A DNA stretch of 64,000 bases from Hanleya hanleyi (taxonomy: Eukaryota > Mollusca > Polyplacophora > Lepidopleurida > Hanleyidae), in assembly GCA_036873755.1 (NCBI GenBank), contig JAVTVY010020294.1, forward strand, positions 1-64,000, given 5' to 3'. The notes under the pieces are model-generated. The model was not told where the DNA came from, did no database searches, and was given only the letters and a program-made list of their open reading frames with translations. The position numbers were made by a program, and so were the translations under genes. Positions 59,917-64,000 of this stretch are shown here, piece after piece. Within the stretch, counting starts at the first letter, position 1, and each line of letters begins with the position of its first letter.

Positions 59917-60399
59917 TCAAAGTTTCTCAAATTTGGCGATACATATCGCATGCTGATAGCAAAATACGAACGTAGCGTGCAAGATCTATGGCGCTACGTT
60001 TCGTAACATGTGTCTAATTCCGCTTAACCCGGGGTTAGGGGCCGTATGAGCCCATGTACTTCAAGATCCTCATGGTACTCATATGAACAGTCACAATCAA
60101 AGCGTGACTGAGGTACATCATTTTTAGATGACGACTATAACGAATATTATGGATTAAGAATACTGATCAGCGATACGGATTTGATATTTTGGAACATCAT
60201 GATGTCTTGCCGGCATCATTGAAAATTGTTGACCGCTTCTCTCTTGCAAGAAACAAGCCTATGTTTATGTATACTTTTGTCTTTTTGAATTTGGTGCTAA
60301 TACTGTTATATGGAAATGGAATAAGTCTTCGGATTATGGACGCGGATATTCTCTAATGGACGACGGCTGGATTATGAATGACGGACTAGACGCTTGTAA
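59917..60399 (+). mobile_element. young 5'-truncated PLE-like copy D inside the old copy
   Basis: It begins AAGTTTCTCAAATTTGGCGA, equivalent to about 21030 in copy B, and ends with the standard GACGCTTGTAA. It is nearly identical to copy B, whereas the flanking host element is much more diverged. The host reading from CTGGACTC resumes after it, so the insertion is nested. Confidence 0.85.
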
Positions 60400-60631
60400 T
60401 CCCAAAAGGAACAAAAAATACAATATGAGATAGAATCATAGATGGTTCTAGAAGCCCCACCACAAATCTGCTTTTAATCCTGTTAACGAGAGCCATTCTT
60501 ATGGTAAAACCAAACTCTGACGTTGAATGTTGAAAAACTCGAACGGAAAATGGTGTTATGGAAGAACTTCATGCGAAATGAGTCCAATCTCACAGACATC
60601 GTCTAGGTTATAACGACTCTCTATAACGATG

Positions 60632-61275
60632 TTCATTAATATTAACCAAAGAATCTCTGTCAATATTCAGCCGCCCATTAAATAATTTTCGCGTCTATAA
60701 TCCAAAGACTCAATTCATATAACAGCATTAGCAACAAATCCAAAGAAAACAATAACAGAACACATAAATATAGGCTCGTTCCTGCAAACGAGAAGCGGTC
60801 TACACTTTTTAATGACCCTGGAAAGACACCATGGTAATCCAAATATATAAAATCCGTATCGCTAATCCGTATTCTTAATCAATAGTTTACTATGACTTTC
60901 TTTGTAAAGTCGTTATCTAGAGAATGATGTATCTCAGTCAAGCTTTGATTGTGCCAGTTCATATGATCACTGAAGATATTGAAAATATACACGGGTTCAT
61001 ACGGCCTCCAGCCACAGGCTAATCGGAATTAAACACAAGCTACGAAACAAAACACCTTATAGATCTTGAAGTTTCTGCAATAATATTTGTGACGTTGATC
61101 CAAATTGTCACATTTTACACAGGATTTAGCGAATGCCATGTACTGGGCGAGATATGTATGAGTCATATGCAGACTCCACTCCAATATTACTGTCCAGAAA
61201 GCGATAGCTTGCGATGTCGAAATTATAATCATATCTTTTGTCATAAAGTCGACGAGAGAGAAGCCAACGTATTTA
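60632..61275 (-). mobile_element. minus-strand PLE-like copy inside the old copy
   Basis: On the minus strand its 5' part codes a thumb region (FAKSCVKCDNLDQRHK near 61090-61140), followed by the post-RT segment and a diverged 3' cassette (TTGGATTATAGACGCG, GGGCGGCTGAATATTGAC at 60630-60710). The host copy resumes at GATATCATCGTGGG. Confidence 0.75.
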
Positions 61276-61804
61276 GCTCTACTCCATATAGGGGATATCA
61301 TCGTGGGTTGTTTCTTATTTATTTATTTATTCATATATTTGTTTAAATATCTCATTAATATTATATATGTGAAAATTGACAACACAATATATCAAATATA
61401 TATGTATTGTAATGGGTATTAACTGTGTACCCTACAAGCTATCAAAAACCTATTATTCCAAAGTCCGTTCCTCTCCATTCACCAAACGTTATTTAGACGA
61501 TTGTTCGTGCTGTGGATAATTGCTATATAAATTTCGCAGCGAAGGATATGTATCAACTTTCATTGGATTTGAAGGAAGCAGATACTAGTAGCCCTAATTG
61601 CGCATCACATTCAGACCTATATCTCTAGAAAAATGAATCGCGCCTTCCCTCGACTTCACGACAAGATAGATAATTACAAATTCAACATCGTAAACTATCC
61701 CTTTCTGGACAGTAATATTCCAGGGGCACCCGTCTATGGCGTATACACAACTTGGCTAATATGGCTTGCAAGGTTTATGTGAAAATTTTGAACAACGTCA
61801 CAGG

Positions 61805-62085
61805 GCAAAATAACAACACATATAAGGAAAGTGCGAAGAGGGGCCGACATACTGATAGGGCCACATGACTTCACAGTATAGTCTTCTCGTTAACCTATTC
61901 TAAAGCACATACCAAGAATCTAACGATTCGTGATATGTGTTTTATCTCGGGTACCTTTTATTGTACCTGTTCATGTGGCAACTTGGATGACATGACCACA
62001 CGGCCCCTAGCACCGGCATAAGTGGAATTAGATACAAATCTAGAGAGCTATGCTGGAAATGCTCTGACAACTCGTATATTGGCGA
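61805..62085 (-). mobile_element. inserted retroelement tail segment, copy 2
   Basis: Paralogue of 58895-59165, same orientation, inserted in the thumb region of the old PLE-like copy. Confidence 0.7.
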
Positions 62086-62356
62086 TTGGTGAGCTGTGTC
62101 GCTGTGACAACTCGTACACTGGCGATTGGTGAGCTGTTTCGTCGTCAGATGAAAATGACGGAATTTAGCACAAAAGACTAGTCTGTAAGGCCCGATGTCG
62201 ACCCATCATCAACTTCCCACAATGCCAACATATATCAAAGAACAAAAGGTCTGTACAGGGGGCGGGCCTCGGGGACGACACGTCCACCAGCAGAATCTCG
62301 TCATATACAGTGATTGGTGAGCTGTGTCGCTGTGACAATTCGTACACTGGGGATAA
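62068..62356. repeat. ~38-40-bp imperfect repeat, 3 copies
   Basis: GATTGGTGAGCTGTGTCGCT followed by GTGACAA.TCGTACACTGG occurs near 62085, 62124 (partial) and 62311. The last is separated from the others by about 150 bp of unrelated GC-richer sequence. Confidence 0.7.
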
Positions 62357-62739
62357 ACAACCATGCGCCTCGACTCAAGTTACTCAAATTTGACGATACA
62401 TACATGTACGCAATTAAGATCTTTTGCGTTTGGTATCTAATATATACATGAACCACAACGATCGTAGAGATTGTTCTCTACATAAATATTTTTGTAACGA
62501 AAATCATATAGATGTAAGTATACCGATCAGCGATAGGGATAAGATGGTTAGAACATGATATGATCTTTCAAGATTCCTCGAAAACGCTTCTCTCTCTCAG
62601 GAGCTTGCTTATGTTTATGTATACATTTTTTTTGTATTTGATGCCATATGAGTTAGGTCATTAGTTTGTGGACGCGAACATTGTTTAATGGACAACGGCT
62701 GGATATTAAATAACGGACTACATGCTTCGCTTTGGACAT

Positions 62740-63370
62740 AGCAAGTATAAAAATCGGTACGTTTCAAAATTGTATTTTGTTTTGTCCTAATTTGTGTTGG
62801 AAACATAACTCGTTACATTTTTAACATGATCAAGTAAATGCTTTGGCCATATCTCGCTCCTTTAGAATATATCTATCAGGAGAAGGATAGTACTGACTGT
62901 CAAAATTGTACGTAATAGTCTGTGTTGTCGTAAATCGGACATGCGGCTGAACCCTCCTGATTTTCACTAAAGTTATTAATTAAATAAATGAATCATTTTT
63001 GCAATTATCCCTTTAATATGTGCATCAACATAATAAATAAAAAACAACTTGTTAACTATGCAATCATATGCGCGATCACGGTTTTTTACCAATATGGAGT
63101 ATAGATCTCCATTGGAAACTAGAGGTTCCGGTTTGACCATTGAGTTGCTGATCTAGCATGAAGCCTATTTTCGGTTTTGTTAGCAAAAAAAGTACGTCTC
63201 CCCATTCTCCCCCTTGCCCTGAGTAGTCACAATATCTATGGGAAGGTGCCGGAAAATGAATGTGGCTATAAGTATCCAAAACAAAGCTGCGCGTCTGAAT
63301 ATACTGGACGTAGCTGCCGACGACAAGACTTCACAGCCTGTTAGTCTAATGGGTAGAAAAGTTATGCGAA
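62740..63370. other. unassigned sequence
   Basis: The open frame beginning at 63238 has a charged N-terminal stretch and then reads into the tandem repeats at 63386-63900, so it is not supported as a gene. Confidence 0.4.
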
Positions 63371-63385
63371 CAAGCGAATCGGACG

Positions 63386-63900
63386 AGGAGGCCATTCAAA
63401 TGAAGGTTCCATCCCAGTTTGGAGAATTTCCATTGAGTAGTTCTCCAGATGTGTTGCCGACATGGCCGATATATACATGTACAAGTAGATGGACGGACAG
63501 CGGACAAGGACATACATACACACGCACACCCACCCACACACAAACACACACACGCTTCCATTCAAGTATGGTGAAATTCTGCCCAGTAGTTTTCCAGATA
63601 TCTTTCAGACAAGGCTTGAATATACATGTACAATTAGACGGACGGACGCTAGGGCATTGGACAAGGATGCACACAAACACACACACATACGTGTATATAC
63701 ATGTAAAAGTAGACGAACGGACGAACTCGTGGCACGGACACGCACACACACAAAATACACCAGACCTAATCAAATGAGGAGGCCATTCCAGCGAAGCTTC
63801 CGTCCAAGTTTGTTGACATTCCATCCAGTAGTTTCTAGATATCTTGTAGACAAGACAATGGGACGGACAGACAGACAGTGGGCCAGAGAGACAGGAAGTA
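63386..63900 (+). repeat. three ~150-200-bp repeats with GGACGGAC and (CA)n tails
   Basis: GAGGAGGCCATTC, CCAGTTTGG.GA.TTTCC.., CAGTAGTTCTCCAGAT, TATACATGTACAA.TAGA and GGACGGACG recur in order near 63386, 63555 and 63775. Each is followed by a CA-rich run in the first two units. The layout resembles the tandem core and GGACGGAC tail of Helentron-associated elements, but the sequence is unrelated to the ~156-bp family. Confidence 0.6.
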
Positions 63901-64000
63901 CAAACACTAGATGTAAATAACATCACGTGACCACAAACCAGTGGATAAGAACCTTCTTTTATCGATGTACTTATGAACATACCATGACTTGGGACTGCTT

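Larger units (their letters stand above)
58660..62735 (+). mobile_element. old PLE-like copy broken up by nested insertions
   Basis: Successive pieces align in order with copy B: 58780-58893 (ACGGAGATATCGCGGCCATG, just before the ORF), 59165-59915 (N-terminal ORF to CACTGGACTC), 60401-60631 (fingers region), 61276-61800 (palm to thumb, with YIDD region and GCGTATACACAACTTGGCTA), and 62370-62735 (C-terminal end and a diverged 3' cassette near 62625-62730). The gaps are filled by other copies: an inverted tail segment (58895-59165), a young 3' end (59917-60399), a minus-strand copy (60632-61275) and a second copy of the first insert (61805-62085). The host copy may begin as early as 58440, but copy B does not extend that far for comparison. 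Confidence 0.75.

Noticed and set aside
63238..63980. Frames of 179 and 194 codons at the right edge
   Set aside because: They run through CA-rich tandem repeats, and overlapping frames on the opposite strand are equally long.

Overview
The window is animal nuclear DNA. It is AT-rich, its few coding exons are separated by very long non-coding stretches, and it is dense in decayed transposons. The style of the repeats suggests a lophotrochozoan invertebrate, possibly a mollusc. The clues are Helentron-type elements with a ~156-bp tandem core and a 'GATGGTGGGCTAA' hairpin end, SINE/LINE tails ending in (CACT)n, and pearl-like arrays. The taxonomic call is inference. No bacterial operons, CRISPR arrays or complete tRNA/rRNA genes were seen.

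The one confident host gene is a rhodopsin-family (class A) neuropeptide-type GPCR on the minus strand. Its first coding exon (40573-40975, N-terminus to the start of TM3) and second (to about 1727-1731, rest of TM3 to TM7) are separated by an intron of about 38.2 kb (2410-40572). Both splice sites read directly from the sequence, and the phase-1 junction restores a Gly inside TM3. A second, weaker host candidate is a cysteine-rich exon at 57472-57649 (+) that resembles a peritrophin-A (chitin-binding) module.

The giant intron is mostly a graveyard of mobile DNA. From left to right it holds: a 5'-truncated Penelope-like (PLE) copy with a perfect target duplication (5201-6137); a MITE with TTAA flanks (14238-14731); a broken CR1-like LINE (15130-17700); a 49-50-bp minisatellite (17809-21700) split by a longer PLE copy (18884-21527); a palindrome-rich MITE (29238-29449); a LINE 3' end (29682-30430); relics of a canonical PLE (GIY-YIG at 32240-32509, RT at 35406-35675); a Helentron-like element (36683-38866); and a solo PLE 3' end (39446-39570).

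Upstream of the receptor gene lie a second, larger Helentron-like element carrying an extra inverted-repeat insertion (44546-47243), a Ty3/Gypsy integrase relic (52740-54280, minus), a diverged GTCGAC-rich satellite invaded by two MITEs (54440-57420), and a nested cluster of PLE fragments (58660-62735). The left edge holds a tRNA-derived SINE with a 13-bp target duplication (958-1195) and the end of a piggyBac-like MITE family that recurs twice more.

The most interesting unexplained signal is a ~60-100-bp cassette built on GGACGACGGCTG / ATGACGGAC / GACGC. It forms the 3' end of the PLE-like element but also recurs, in diverged subfamilies and on both strands, without any visible RT sequence.
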